Shown here in pieces: positions 34,202 through 43,130 of a stretch of DNA of 48,210 nucleotides. Each line of letters starts with the position of its first letter. Position 1 is the stretch's first letter. Location of the stretch: contig NZ_QUOQ01000009.1 in NCBI RefSeq assembly GCF_003704105.1, positions 1 to 48,210 of the forward strand, read 5' to 3'. This DNA comes from Brevundimonas lutea (lineage in GTDB: Bacteria > Pseudomonadota > Alphaproteobacteria > Caulobacterales > Caulobacteraceae). The notes under the pieces are model-generated. The model ran no database searches. It saw only the letters and a program-made list of their open reading frames with translations, and was not told the DNA's origin. The translations under genes and the position numbers were made by a program.

Positions 34202-35536
34202 ATGAGGATCTTGTTCACCACCTTCGAGGGGGGCGGCCATGTCCCGCCCGCCCTGGTGATGGCTGAGGCCCTGCGACGGCGGGGCCACGATGTCCTGGTG
34301 ATTTCCGACGAGGCCAATCGGATCGACGCCGAGGCGATGGGACTGCGCTTCGGGACCTGGGTCCGGGCGCCCAACCGCAAGGCCAAGGGCGCCGCCGACG
34401 ATCCGCTCCAGGACTGGCGCCGTCGCTGGCCGCCGGGGATCGTCAAATCCGTGGTCCGCTCGGTCCTGTGCGGCCCCGCGGCCGCCTATGCCGCGGATAC
34501 GCGCGACCGGATCGAGGCCTTCCGACCCGATCTGATCATCACCAATGAGTTGCTCCTCGGGGTCATGATGGCGGCCGAGAGCGCGGCCGTGCCGATCGCC
34601 GCCCTGACCGCCAATGTCTGGTGTTTCCCGACCCGATCCGATGTCCCGCCGTTCGGCCCGGGCTGGGCCCCGGCCCGCTCGCCGCACGAGACGAGACGCG
34701 AAGCGGTGGCCCGGCGCTGGATCGCGGCCTGGTACGACGCCGGTCTCGGCGACCTCAATGCGGCCCGAGCGTCGCTCGGGCTCCCGCCTCTGGCGAGGAC
34801 CCTCGACCAGCTGGCGACGCTTGAGCGGGTGGTGCTGGGGACGAGTGCGGCGTTCGATTTCGGCGCCTCGCCCGCGCCGCCCCCCTTTGTCCACGCCGGC
34901 CGGCTGCTGCCCGAACCGGACCTCCGCCTCGCGCCCCATGTCCGCGACTGGATCGACAGGGGAGGGCCCCAGGTGTTGGTCTCCTTCAGCACCACCTACC
35001 AGGGCCAGGCCCCGGTCCTGTCGCGGTGCATCCGGGCGCTCGAGAGGCTCGGGGTCCGCGCTCTGGTGACCACGGGCCCCGCGGTCGATGTCACGAGTCT
35101 GCCGCGCGCGCCGAATGTGCTGGCGGTGAGCCACGCGTCCCACGACGCCCTGATGGGCAGGATGGACCTGATGATCTCCCACGGCGGCCATGGCACCGTC
35201 ATTCGCGCCCTGGCGGCGGGGACCCCGGTCCTCTGCCTGCCCATGGGGCGCGATCATCCCGACAACGCCCGGCGGATCGTCGAGCGCGGCGCCGGACTGA
35301 CCCTGTCCCGCGGCGCCTCCAGCGCAGCCATCGCCCGCGCGGCGTCGCGCCTTCTGGGCGAGGAGCGCTACGCCGCCGGAGCGCGCCGTCTGGCCCGGGC
35401 CCTGGCGGTCGATCCCTCGTCGCGCGACCGCGCGCTCAACGCCCTCGAGACGCTGGCCGGCCGGGTCGCGGCGGAATGGCCGCACCCGGACCGGGGGCGA
35501 GAGGGTCTGGGTCCCAGCCTGGACGCCGCGGCCTGA
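34202..35536 (+). CDS. MGT/UGT-like glycosyltransferase (GT1 family)
   Basis: A 444-residue GT-B enzyme. It starts MRILFTTFEGGGHVPPALVM, the acceptor-domain loop seen in GT1 proteins that glycosylate small lipophilic molecules or lipids. The donor domain has the GT1 signature ISHGGHGTVIRALAAGTPVL, followed by CLPMGRDHPDNARRIVERGAG. The ATG at 34202 is preferred over an earlier GTG because the beta strand begins at once and GGGAG lies upstream. Likely substrates are carotenoids, macrolide-like compounds or sterol-like lipids; none can be chosen from sequence. The small gene at 35542 follows after five bases. Confidence 0.88.
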   Translation: MRILFTTFEGGGHVPPALVMAEALRRRGHDVLVISDEANRIDAEAMGLRFGTWVRAPNRKAKGAADDPLQDWRRRWPPGIVKSVVRSVLCGPAAAYAADTRDRIEAFRPDLIITNELLLGVMMAAESAAVPIAALTANVWCFPTRSDVPPFGPGWAPARSPHETRREAVARRWIAAWYDAGLGDLNAARASLGLPPLARTLDQLATLERVVLGTSAAFDFGASPAPPPFVHAGRLLPEPDLRLAPHVRDWIDRGGPQVLVSFSTTYQGQAPVLSRCIRALERLGVRALVTTGPAVDVTSLPRAPNVLAVSHASHDALMGRMDLMISHGGHGTVIRALAAGTPVLCLPMGRDHPDNARRIVERGAGLTLSRGASSAAIARAASRLLGEERYAAGARRLARALAVDPSSRDRALNALETLAGRVAAEWPHPDRGREGLGPSLDAAA

Positions 35537-35541
35537 CCCCC

Positions 35542-35769
35542 GTGGCGCGGTATCAGGTGTCCCATGAGCAGGCGGAGGGCTTCGTGGAGCGGAGCGCCGC
35601 GACGGGGAGCGAGGCTGTGACCCTGGCGCGGGCCTGGGAGGCGCAAGGCCGGCCGGGCGTCGCAATCGAAGATCGCGAGACGGGGGAGATCTGGTCGCCG
35701 GAGGCCTTTCTGGCCTGGCGTGACGAGCGCTGCGACGCGCCAGGGGCCGAAGACCCCTTCACCGGGTAA
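35542..35769 (+). CDS. Small uncharacterised protein, 75 residues
   Basis: It starts at GTG 35542, reading MARYQVSHEQAEGFVERSAA, and ends in APGAEDPFTG. The middle, GVAIEDRETGEIWSPEAFLA, looks like a small beta-hairpin domain. It follows the glycosyltransferase by five bases, so it is probably co-transcribed. No membrane helix or family is recognised. Confidence 0.6.
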   Translation: MARYQVSHEQAEGFVERSAATGSEAVTLARAWEAQGRPGVAIEDRETGEIWSPEAFLAWRDERCDAPGAEDPFTG

Positions 35770-35779
35770 GGGCGAGCCC

Positions 35780-37402
35780 TCAGTGGGTCCTCCACCGGCT
35801 GCGTTCGGGTAGGCGGAACCGTCCGATCGCCACCAGGCCGTCCGGCTCATAGATGCGTTCGATCTCTCCGTTGAGTTCGTGACGCGCCAGCCGCTCCATG
35901 AGGCGAGATCCGAACCCCTCGCGCGTGGGCGGCGTCACCCTGGGCCCCCCAGTTTCCCGCCACTGGAAGGAAAGGCCCGCGTCCTGCGTGAGGGACCACC
36001 GGACATCCACGCGACCTTCCGGCCGCGAGAGCGCGCCGTATTTGAGGCTGTTGGTGGTGAGCTCGTGGATGCACATGCACAGGGCGAGGGCGGCCTCCGG
36101 CGGCAGCAGGATGGAAGGGCCGCTCGAGGTCATCCGCTCGTCCGGCTGTTCCCCGCAGCGGGCCACCACGTCCCGGATGTCGATTTCGCTCCAGGTCGTC
36201 TGGGTGAGCAGGTCGTGGGCCCCTCCCAGGGCGGCGAGCCTGCGTTCGAACTTCACCCGCGCCTCGGCGTCGCTTCCCCGGAAGGTCTGCGCCGCCAGGG
36301 CCTGGACGGTGGCCAGGGTGTTCTTGACCCGGTGGTTGAGCTCGTGGATCAGCAGGGTCTGGCGCTCCTGACGACGCTCCAGTTCGTGGGACGCCTTGCT
36401 GACGCCCTCCTGGACCCGGTCGAAGTTGAGGATGCGACCGGGACGAAGCGCCACGGTTTCGCCGCGGCCGAGAGCGCGGACGTCGCGCTCCAGCGCGTCC
36501 AGCTCGCCGGAGATCGCCCCGGACTGTCGGGTCGCGACCACGAGGCTGATGCCGACGAAAAGGACGAGCAGCACGGTGACCCCGCCGACACTGGTCCAGA
36601 TCGGGGCCTCGAAACGTTCGCGCGGAACGACCACCATGGCGGTCCACCCCGAATGCCTTGAGGTCGCATAGGCGACCACGGTGCGCTCGCCATCGAGCGA
36701 CCGGCTGGGCACGACCCCCTCCCGGGCGGCGTCGAGCGCTGCGCGCATGTGCGGCGTCGCGAGGGCGCCGAGATGGGTGGCGTGGTCACGGGACCGGGCG
36801 ATCACCCGCTGCTCCCCGTCGACGATGGTCACCATCGAGGACTCGGGCAGGACCTCGCGTGTGAACAGACCCACGAAGCGCGCCGGGTCGAGGACCACGG
36901 ACGCCACCAGCGCCTGGTCGCCGGGCGTGGGCGTGTCGATCGCCACGACCCTCCGGCCCGACGGGGCGTCGGTGAACAGGTCGGACACCGGCAGGCGCTG
37001 GTCGCCTCGCGCGGCCTGCAGGACCGGGCGAGGACGGCTCCGGACCGTTCCGTCGTCGTCTCCCGAGGTCGTGAGAAGCCGGGCCCCCGAGGCGTCGGTG
37101 ATGGACACCCAGCTGTGCCGGCCCAGCCCCAGCTCCCCGGCGCGCTCCGCCACGCGCGGCCAGTCCCGGTCCGCGACGGCGTCGGAACTGGCCAGGGCCT
37201 CCGCCGTGACCCGGGCCCGCGCCAGGTCCATGTCGACCGCGCTCGAGACGGCGCGCGCCGTCGCCAGCAGGGCCCGTTCCTGAGAGCGGTGGGCCTCGAC
37301 CATGCTGAGGACCACGAGGCACCCCATGGCGACCACGGCCGGCGCGGCGACGCCGAGGATCATCAGGGTCAGTCGTTCCCGCAAAGACCGGGCCTTGCGC
37401 AT
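35780..37402 (-). CDS. Membrane-bound HWE/HisKA_2 sensor histidine kinase
   Basis: A 540-residue kinase. An N-terminal helix (LMILGVAAPAVVAMGCLVVL) is followed by a periplasmic sensor of about 230 residues resembling a Cache domain, then a second helix (VGGVTVLLVLFVGISLVVAT). The cytoplasmic part has a short linker, the phospho-acceptor LLIHELNHRVKNTLATVQAL typical of HWE/HisKA_2 kinases, ELTTNSLKYGAL (the N box) and GFGSRLMERL near the end. HWE kinases often feed the PhyR/NepR/EcfG general stress response, but no such partner is in the window. It is divergent from a second HWE kinase. Confidence 0.93.
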   Translation of the reverse strand: MRKARSLRERLTLMILGVAAPAVVAMGCLVVLSMVEAHRSQERALLATARAVSSAVDMDLARARVTAEALASSDAVADRDWPRVAERAGELGLGRHSWVSITDASGARLLTTSGDDDGTVRSRPRPVLQAARGDQRLPVSDLFTDAPSGRRVVAIDTPTPGDQALVASVVLDPARFVGLFTREVLPESSMVTIVDGEQRVIARSRDHATHLGALATPHMRAALDAAREGVVPSRSLDGERTVVAYATSRHSGWTAMVVVPRERFEAPIWTSVGGVTVLLVLFVGISLVVATRQSGAISGELDALERDVRALGRGETVALRPGRILNFDRVQEGVSKASHELERRQERQTLLIHELNHRVKNTLATVQALAAQTFRGSDAEARVKFERRLAALGGAHDLLTQTTWSEIDIRDVVARCGEQPDERMTSSGPSILLPPEAALALCMCIHELTTNSLKYGALSRPEGRVDVRWSLTQDAGLSFQWRETGGPRVTPPTREGFGSRLMERLARHELNGEIERIYEPDGLVAIGRFRLPERSRWRTH

Positions 37403-37608
37403 GGATTCCCTCTTGCCGAACAGACCTGTGACCCCGGCTGAGCGGGGCCCCGCCGGGCCGTCCCCCTCAGGTCATAGCGCAACCGGCGGGGGAGCGAAGT
37501 CCCCCCGTTCCCCGAGGTCGATTTTGCGGCGAAGTGCGCCCGACGCGACGCACCGCATCCTAGCGGCGGCCGGACCGTTGAGACTTCGCACAATCCGCCG
37601 AGACCGCC

Positions 37609-38643
37609 ATGGATGATATCGCCCTCGCCAAACTGATCGTTGAGAATGTCAGGAGCTACGGCATCATCGCCTTTCGCCGGGACGGCGTGATCACGGCCTG
37701 GGCCGCGGGCGCCGAGGCGATCACCGGCTTTAGCCGCGACGAGGCGCTGGGAATGTCGGTGACGGCGCTGTTCACCGAGGCGGACCGGGCCGCGGGCATG
37801 TCCGAGGCAGAGATCGAGACGGCCCTGCAGGTCGGTCGCGCCGAGGACAGTCGGTGGCACCTGAGACGGGACGGGAGCCTGTTCTGGGGAAACGGCGTCA
37901 CGATCGACCTGGGGCGGGACGGGCTGCTGGCCAAGATCTTCCGTGACGAGACGCCGGCCAAGAAGGCCGAGGAGCAGCGTGTCCTGCTGCTCAACGAACT
38001 GAACCATCGCGTGAAGAACACCCTCGCCACCGTCCAGTCGGTCGCCGACCAGGTGCTTCGCGGCGCGGGGGTCGCCCGGGAGATCCGGCAGAGCCTGACC
38101 GAACGACTGATCGCCCTGTCTCGGGCGCACAATGTGCTGGTCCAGGAAAACTGGGCCGGGGCGGACCTGCGGTCCCTCGTCTGCGAGGTCCTGGGCGCCT
38201 ATGAACGACAGCCCTCGCCACTCACGCTCATGGGGCCCACGGTCCGGCTTCATCCCTCCCAAGCCGTCAGCGTGTCCTTGGTGTGTCACGAACTGGCGAC
38301 CAATGCCGCCAAACACGGGGCGCTCAGCCGCCAGGAGGGCCGCGTCGAGGTGGAATGGAACCTGGCCCACGATGGCGAGGGGAGGCGGTTTCTGACCCTC
38401 CTGTGGCGCGAGCGGGGCGGCCCCGCCGTCAGCCCTCCCGATCGAGAGGGATTCGGGACCAAGCTCATCCGGCGCGCCTTCGCCGACCAGAAGGGCGGAA
38501 GCGCCCGGCTCGTGTTCGAGCCGGACGGACTGCAGTGCATCGTGGTCCTGCCCCTCCGGGATGAGACGTCCGGCGAATTCGGCGGCGACGGGGTTGGAGG
38601 TCCCGCTGCGCCGGCGCCTTGCGACGGGGCGGCCTCCGCCTAG
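37609..38643 (+). CDS. Soluble PAS-HWE sensor histidine kinase
   Basis: A 344-residue cytoplasmic kinase: one PAS domain (about residues 10-125, with SYGIIAFRRDGVITAWAAGA and EAITGFSRDEALG) followed by an HWE/HisKA_2 core. The acceptor is LLLNELNHRVKNTLATVQSV, the N box CHELATNAAKHGAL and the late box GFGTKLIRRAF. The PAS has no LOV Cys. The last 30 residues are Gly/Ala-rich and probably disordered. No fused receiver or adjacent response regulator is present, so its partner is elsewhere. It shares a 206-base divergent region with the membrane HWE kinase. Confidence 0.92.
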   Translation: MDDIALAKLIVENVRSYGIIAFRRDGVITAWAAGAEAITGFSRDEALGMSVTALFTEADRAAGMSEAEIETALQVGRAEDSRWHLRRDGSLFWGNGVTIDLGRDGLLAKIFRDETPAKKAEEQRVLLLNELNHRVKNTLATVQSVADQVLRGAGVAREIRQSLTERLIALSRAHNVLVQENWAGADLRSLVCEVLGAYERQPSPLTLMGPTVRLHPSQAVSVSLVCHELATNAAKHGALSRQEGRVEVEWNLAHDGEGRRFLTLLWRERGGPAVSPPDREGFGTKLIRRAFADQKGGSARLVFEPDGLQCIVVLPLRDETSGEFGGDGVGGPAAPAPCDGAASA

Positions 38644-38736
38644 GCCCCGCCCCTTCTTCGGGCTCTCACGCGTCTCCTAGCCCCTAGGCCGGGAGGGGAG
38701 CCGGGCGGCGGCGCCACCCGAGCTTCGGGGCCCGGG

Positions 38737-38889
38737 TCAAAGACCCTTGGAAGGATCGTCTCCGGGCGTATCGGGGTCCACCTCGTCGTCCCGCTTGCGT
38801 GACTGGCGCTGGCCCCAGGCCAGGGCGAGCCCCAGCAGGATCGCCCCGCCCAACACTACGAACAGCCACATCGGGGCCCCGTCGGTCAT
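38737..38889 (-). CDS. Small single-pass membrane protein, 50 residues
   Basis: ATG 38889 opens MTDGAPMWLFVVLGGAILLG, continues as LALAWGQRQSRKRDDEVDPD and ends in DDPSKGL. It is one hydrophobic helix followed by a basic then acidic cytoplasmic tail. GAGGGAGAG five bases upstream is a strong ribosome-binding site. The layout is that of the many small stress-linked membrane proteins of alphaproteobacteria. It is divergent from the DUF892 gene, with the C15 run between them. Confidence 0.7.
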   Translation of the reverse strand: MTDGAPMWLFVVLGGAILLGLALAWGQRQSRKRDDEVDPDTPGDDPSKGL

Positions 38890-38968
38890 CGCATCTCTCC
38901 CTCTTCCTCTGGTGAAAGCGACTTGGTTTCCCTAGGTGAAGGCGACCCGGGTTTCGAAGGTTCCGCAG

Positions 38969-38983
38969 CCCCCCCCCCCCCCC
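38969..38983. repeat. Homopolymer of 15 C
   Basis: Fifteen consecutive C on the plus strand, between a small membrane protein gene and the DUF892 gene. It ends 28 bases before the -35-like GGAAC of the DUF892 promoter candidate. Confidence 0.95.
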
Positions 38984-39011
38984 GGACGCGGCGGAGGGCC
39001 CGCGCCCGTCC

Positions 39012-39037
39012 GGAACGTTTGGGCCCCCTGGCAGGTT
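39012..39037 (+). promoter_or_regulatory. EcfG-type promoter candidate for the DUF892 gene
   Basis: GGAAC at 39012-39016 is followed after 17 bases by GGTT at 39034-39037, one base off the EcfG consensus GGAAC-N16/17-cGTT. It lies 35 bases before the ATG, a suitable distance. DUF892 genes belong to stress regulons in other bacteria. Confidence 0.6.
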
Positions 39038-39071
39038 GAGATTGCCCAAGCCAACCCCACGGAGACCCGCC

Positions 39072-39572
39072 ATGGCGACCAAGACCCTGGACAATCTCTT
39101 CTATGACACCCTGCGAGACATCTATTACGCCGAGCGCAAGATCCTGAAGTCCCTGCCCAAGATGGCGCGCGCCGCCCAGGCCCCGGAACTGAAGGCCGCC
39201 TTCGAGAAGCACGAGGCCCAGACCGAAGGCCAGATCGAGCGCCTCCAGCAGGTCTTCGAGATCATCGGCAAGGCCGCGCGCGGCAAGACCTGCGACGCCA
39301 TCGAGGGCATCCTGGCCGAGGGCGAGGAGATCATGGAGGAATACGAAGGCAATCCCGCCCTGGACGCCGGTCTGCTGGCGGCCGCCCAGGCGGTAGAACA
39401 CTATGAGATCACCCGCTACGGGACCCTGAAGCGGTGGGCGACGGTGCTGGGACTGAAGGATGCCGCCCGGCTTCTGGAGCAGACCCTCGAGGAGGAATCC
39501 CAGACCGACGAGGACCTCACCACCATCGCCGACGCCGCGGTCAACGCCGAAGCCCTGAAACCGGCCGCCTGA
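39072..39572 (+). CDS. DUF892 (YciE/YciF) ferritin-like protein
   Basis: A 166-residue four-helix ferritin-like protein. It begins MATKTLDNLFYDTLRDIYYA with AERKILKSLPKMARAA, then FEKHEAQTEGQIERLQQVFE, QAVEHYEITRYGTLKRW and LLEQTLEEESQTDEDLTTIA. The Glu and His residues in ExxH-type pairs (AEHE-like in KHEAQTE, AVEHYE, EEES) suit a di-iron site. YciE/YciF-type proteins are induced by osmotic and oxidative stress; their reaction is not settled. An EcfG-like promoter lies upstream. One base separates it from the hydrolase that follows. Confidence 0.95.
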   Translation: MATKTLDNLFYDTLRDIYYAERKILKSLPKMARAAQAPELKAAFEKHEAQTEGQIERLQQVFEIIGKAARGKTCDAIEGILAEGEEIMEEYEGNPALDAGLLAAAQAVEHYEITRYGTLKRWATVLGLKDAARLLEQTLEEESQTDEDLTTIADAAVNAEALKPAA

Positions 39573-39573
39573 G

Positions 39574-40176
39574 ATGCAGGCGGGGTTGCGTGACGCCATC
39601 CCGCAAGGCGCGGTTCATCTCTGCGTCGACATGCAGCGCCTGTTCGCCGAGGACACGCCCTGGCGAACGCCGTGGATGCAGCGGGTGGCGCCGGTGGTCG
39701 CGATGATGTGCGACCACCGGCCCGCGCAGACCGTCTTCACCCGCTTCGTGCCTCCGTCCGGACCGGACGAGGCGCGGAGGGCCTGGCGGCCCTACTGGGA
39801 GCGATGGAGCGCCATGACCCTGCGAGAGCTGGGCGCCGACTATGTCGAGCTCATGCCGGAACTGGCGCGCTTCACGCCGCCGGCCCTGGTGTTCGACAAG
39901 CGCGTCTATTCTCCATGGTGGAACGGGCGCCTCCACCAGGGCCTCCAGGCGCGCTCGGTCGACACGCTCATCGTGACGGGGGGGGAGACGGACGTCTGCG
40001 TTCTGGCGACCGTGCTGGGCGCCGTCGACCTGGGCTATCGCGTCATCGTCGCCGCCGACGCCCTGTGCAGTTCCGCGGACGCCGACCACGACGCCGCGCT
40101 GCAGCTCTATTCCGAGCGGTTCGGCGTGCAGATCGAGACGGCGCCGACCGCGGAGATCATCTCGGGCTGGGAATGA
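39574..40176 (+). CDS. Isochorismatase-like cysteine hydrolase
   Basis: A 200-residue protein of the cysteine hydrolase (nicotinamidase/isochorismatase) fold. The triad is in place: Asp in HLCVDMQRLF, Lys in FDKRVYSPW and nucleophile Cys in GGETDVCVLATVLGAVDLGY. The usual cis-peptide before the Cys appears as TGGETDVCV. It begins right after the DUF892 stop and overlaps the next small gene by ATGA, so the three form one transcription unit. The substrate is unknown; nicotinamidase-type residues for a metal site (DxH) are not evident, so an N-carbamoyl or isochorismatase-like ester substrate is as likely. Confidence 0.9.
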   Translation: MQAGLRDAIPQGAVHLCVDMQRLFAEDTPWRTPWMQRVAPVVAMMCDHRPAQTVFTRFVPPSGPDEARRAWRPYWERWSAMTLRELGADYVELMPELARFTPPALVFDKRVYSPWWNGRLHQGLQARSVDTLIVTGGETDVCVLATVLGAVDLGYRVIVAADALCSSADADHDAALQLYSERFGVQIETAPTAEIISGWE

Positions 40177-40481
40177 CGATGGGCGCCTTCCAACTTCGCT
40201 ACCAGGGGCGCGAGGCCCCGGACCCCGAGACCCTGACGGCGGTCGACGTGATGGAGGCCCTGGCCCTGGCGAGGCTCAAGGTCCTGGCGGCCGGCGACGT
40301 CCCGGCCTGCCTTTGGGTCGATGGCGCCGTCGTCCACGTGTTCCGTCCCGGGGACGACGAAGCCGCGGCCCCCAATGTGGAGCAGTTGATGGCGGCGGCG
40401 GGCGTCTATGTGTTCACCTCGCCGCCGAGCCTCCCGAGCCGCGGAGCGTCTAACGGCTGGGGTTCTCCCCGGCCGCTTTGA
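40173..40481 (+). CDS. Small uncharacterised protein, 102 residues
   Basis: It begins MTMGAFQLRYQGREAPDPET and contains LALARLKVLAAGDVPACLWV and DGAVVHVFRPGDDE. It overlaps the cysteine hydrolase stop (ATGA) and is probably translated with it. The predicted fold is alpha/beta without membrane helices. Its 3' end overlaps the stop of the convergent ferritin-like gene by 32 bases. No family is recognised. Confidence 0.6.
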   Translation: MTMGAFQLRYQGREAPDPETLTAVDVMEALALARLKVLAAGDVPACLWVDGAVVHVFRPGDDEAAAPNVEQLMAAAGVYVFTSPPSLPSRGASNGWGSPRPL

Positions 40482-40973
40482 GATCGACGTACTTGTTGGT
40501 GAGGTCGGCCAGGTAGGCGTCGACCCAGGCCGCCATGGCCTCGTCCTCCCCGAGGGTCTCGCACAGAAGCGTCAGGGCGTCGTCGAACGAGCCGCGCTTG
40601 GCCAGGACGACAGGGATTTGTAGGCCGCGACCTCGAAGTTCTTGAAGGCGAAACTGGCGAAGGCGTTCTTGAGGACCTCGTCCTCCGCGAAGGCGTGTCC
40701 CACCGCCGCCCTGTTTCCCGACACGGTCATGGCCGCATCCTTGAGGCCCGGGGCGCTATCGCCGCAACCCGCCAGCCGCGTCTCGAGGCGGGCGATCTGG
40801 CCTTCGGTCTCCCGAGGATGGTCGGCGAGGCCGGCCTCGACCTCCGGATAGTTCCTGGACCGGTCGATCTGGCGGCCCAGAAGGGCCATGGCCTGGTGCT
40901 CGACCGCGTGGGCGTTCTTCAGGCCGGTGATGAAGACCTCTCGCAGGACGTCATCGGGATTCGACTTGGGCAT
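40450..40973 (-). pseudogene. Second DUF892-like ferritin-fold protein, frameshifted
   Basis: From ATG 40973 the frame reads MPKSNPDDVLREVFITGLKN, then AHAVEHQAMALLGRQIDRSR, HPRETEGQIARLETRLAGCG and FKNFEVAAYKSL, matching DUF892. It then loses the family pattern. One base missing near 40605-40612 restores VLAKRGSFDDALTLLCETLG and WVDAYLADLTNKYVDLKAAG, ending at TAG 40450. The restored protein would be about 174 residues. The lesion is a single-base deletion, real or a sequencing error. A GGAAG-N16-GGTT promoter candidate precedes it. Confidence 0.75.
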
Positions 40974-41001
40974 GAGTGTCTCCAGGGTCCGTATTCCCGC
41001 C

Positions 41002-41026
41002 AACCGGCGGGACGCGCGGAGCTTCC
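41002..41026 (-). promoter_or_regulatory. EcfG-type promoter candidate for the second DUF892-like gene
   Basis: The minus strand reads GGAAG, 16 bases, GGTT, two bases off GGAAC-N16-cGTT. It lies 29 bases before the ATG at 40973. Confidence 0.4.
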
Positions 41027-41073
41027 GCGCTGCCGGGCGGGGAACGGACCTGCCGCCGGCGCGCTCTTGTGCG

Positions 41074-41949
41074 ATGCAACATATGAAGCGGAACACCGTC
41101 GTCGCCGGAGGCGTCGACCTGGCCTGGGTCGAGCAGGGCCGAGGCCCGCCGGTCGTCTACCTCCACGGGGCGCTCACCACCCTGGAGGAGGGCTGGCTCG
41201 GTCCGCTGCCCGATCTGGCGACGGAGCACCGGGTGATCGCCTTCGATCGGCCGGGCCACGGTCTGAGCGGGACGGCCCCCGGCCTGGGCGCGGTCTGGCG
41301 CCAGGCCGCCGTGATCCGCGGCGCGGTCAGGGCCCTGGACGTGGTCGATCCCGTGCTGGTCGGCCACTCCTTCGGGGGCGCGGTGGCGCTCGCCTACGCC
41401 CTGCAGTTTCCCGACGAAATCCGGGGCGTGGTCGGCCTGGCGCCCATCGCGCTTCCCGAGGCCCGGCTCGAGACCGCGCTTTTCGGCGTGCGGTCATGGC
41501 CGGGCTCCGGTCCGTGGATCAACGCCATGGCCGCGCCCGTCGACGCCGCCCTGCTGCCGATCCTGTGGCGCGCCATGTTCCTCCCCCAATCCATGCCGGA
41601 CCGGTTCGCCTCGGATTTTCCCCGCGATCTGGCGGGTGGCCGGTCCCAACTCCGCGCCGATGGCGAGGAGGCCCTGGCCATGCCGATGGAGCTTTCGAGG
41701 AGCGCCCTCGCCTATGGCGGCGCCCGGGCGCCGCTCATCATCCTGCAGGGCGAGCGCGACGCCGTGGTGAGTCCCTGGCGGCAGGGGCGGATGTTGGCCG
41801 CCCTGTGGCCCCGCGCCGAATTCCGTGGGCTCGCGGGGCTGGGTCACATGGCTCATCACTTCCGCCCCGATGCCGTCATCCAGGCCGTCGAGGACCTGGC
41901 CTCCGGGTCACTCGCGCGGCGGGCGGAGCGTGCGCCGGCCTTCGCCTGA
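41074..41949 (+). CDS. Alpha/beta hydrolase
   Basis: A 288-291-residue alpha/beta-fold hydrolase. It has an oxyanion strand PVVYLHGALTTLEEGW, AFDRPGHGLSG, the nucleophile elbow VLVGHSFGGAVALAYALQFP, a Gln/Met-rich cap, then the acid ILQGERDAVVSPW and the base GLGHMAHHF. The triad is complete. Two in-frame ATGs (41074 and 41083) are both possible. There is no signal peptide. The substrate is unknown; the family covers esterases, epoxide hydrolases and haloperoxidase-like enzymes. It is convergent with the next alpha/beta hydrolase, 21 bases apart. Confidence 0.9.
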   Translation: MQHMKRNTVVAGGVDLAWVEQGRGPPVVYLHGALTTLEEGWLGPLPDLATEHRVIAFDRPGHGLSGTAPGLGAVWRQAAVIRGAVRALDVVDPVLVGHSFGGAVALAYALQFPDEIRGVVGLAPIALPEARLETALFGVRSWPGSGPWINAMAAPVDAALLPILWRAMFLPQSMPDRFASDFPRDLAGGRSQLRADGEEALAMPMELSRSALAYGGARAPLIILQGERDAVVSPWRQGRMLAALWPRAEFRGLAGLGHMAHHFRPDAVIQAVEDLASGSLARRAERAPAFA

Positions 41950-41970
41950 GCCCCCGCCCAAGCCGAAGCC

Positions 41971-43093
41971 TCAGGCGGGCAGGGATCGGGCGAACTCCAG
42001 AATGAGACTGTTGTAGGCCTCCCGGCGTTCGAGGAAGCCCATGTGATTGGCGTTCTCCACCAGGGTCAGCCGGCCCTGGGGGGCGGTTCGGGCGATGTGG
42101 GCGCCCGCCTCGGCCCGGGTCACGAGGTCGACCTCTCCGGCCAGCACCAGCAGGGGCTTGGCCTCCACCCGGGTACCCGCCCCCGCCTCCCAGCGGAACA
42201 TGGCGAGATTGCCGCCGGCGAGAACGCCGGGGGGATTGCGGGTGGCCAGGAGGGTCACGTGTTGCAGCTGGCTGTGGGTCACGCAGCGCCCGAAGCCCAG
42301 CCTCTGGGCCAGATGGGCCGAGCCGCTGAGATAGCTCTGCCACGCCGCCAGACGGGCCAGGGGCTCCAGCCAGATCGCCAGCCGCATCAGCGGTTCCAGG
42401 ACCGGCCAGCGCAGGGCCTGGGCGAGACCCGGCGCCACCATGGTCTTCAGGGGATTGGTGTGGGTGGTGTTGACCAGCACCACGCCTCTCACGCGCGCCT
42501 GAAAGGTGTCCGGATGGTCGCGGGCCAGAGTCTGGATGATCATGCCGCCGATGCTGTGTCCGACCAGGATGACCGGGGCGGGACCGGCCTGATCCAGGAT
42601 GAGCCGGAGGTTGTCCGCCATCCGGCTCAGGCTGACGGGCCCGCGCAGCCGCGAGCGGCCAAGCCCCGGCAGATCCCAGCTTACGACCCGGAGGTGGGGG
42701 GAGAGGTCGCGCTTGGCGTAGTCCCAGATTGTGCTGTCCATGCCCCATCCGTGGGTCAGGACCAGCGCCGGCGCGTCACCGGGGCCCGTGCTCTCCACAT
42801 AGAGGTCGTCCCCGTCGGCGCCGGCCATCATCTCCCCCTCGCCCCGCCTCGCGGAGGTCCGGTCGACGTCGGCGCGAGCCAGGAGGGCCACCAGGGGGAA
42901 TCGACCCAGCGGACCAGGCCAGCAGGGCCAGGGACGTCCACAGCTTCCAGTCTTCCCGAATCTTCACCCAGGCGCCCAGGGGATCCTGGACCAGTTCGCC
43001 CCGCCACCAATCCCAGAGCAGATAGGCCCCCGCGGCAAGGACGAGCAGGGAGAGGAGCCCGAAGGCCAGGCGGGCGAAGGCGATCAGGGGCAT
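41971..43093 (-). pseudogene. Membrane-anchored alpha/beta hydrolase, frameshifted near its N-terminus
   Basis: The hydrolase part is intact: LVLTHGWGMDSTIWDYAKRD, VSWDLPGLGRS, nucleophile VILVGHSIGGMIIQTL, acid LAGEVDLVTRA, base ENANHMGFLE. Upstream in another frame ATG 43093 opens MPLIAFARLAFGLLSLLVLA, a membrane helix, then WKLWTSLALLAWSAG. Dropping one G from the GGG (CCC at 42905-42907 on the plus strand) joins them as WSAGRFPLVALLARADVDRT. So the whole gene is probably one anchored hydrolase of about 373 residues with a one-base insertion. If the shift is real, the hydrolase could still start at 42891 or 42831. Confidence 0.75.
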
Positions 43094-43130
43094 GCTGTGG
43101 GTCCAGGGGCCGGAGGCGACCGGACCCGAC

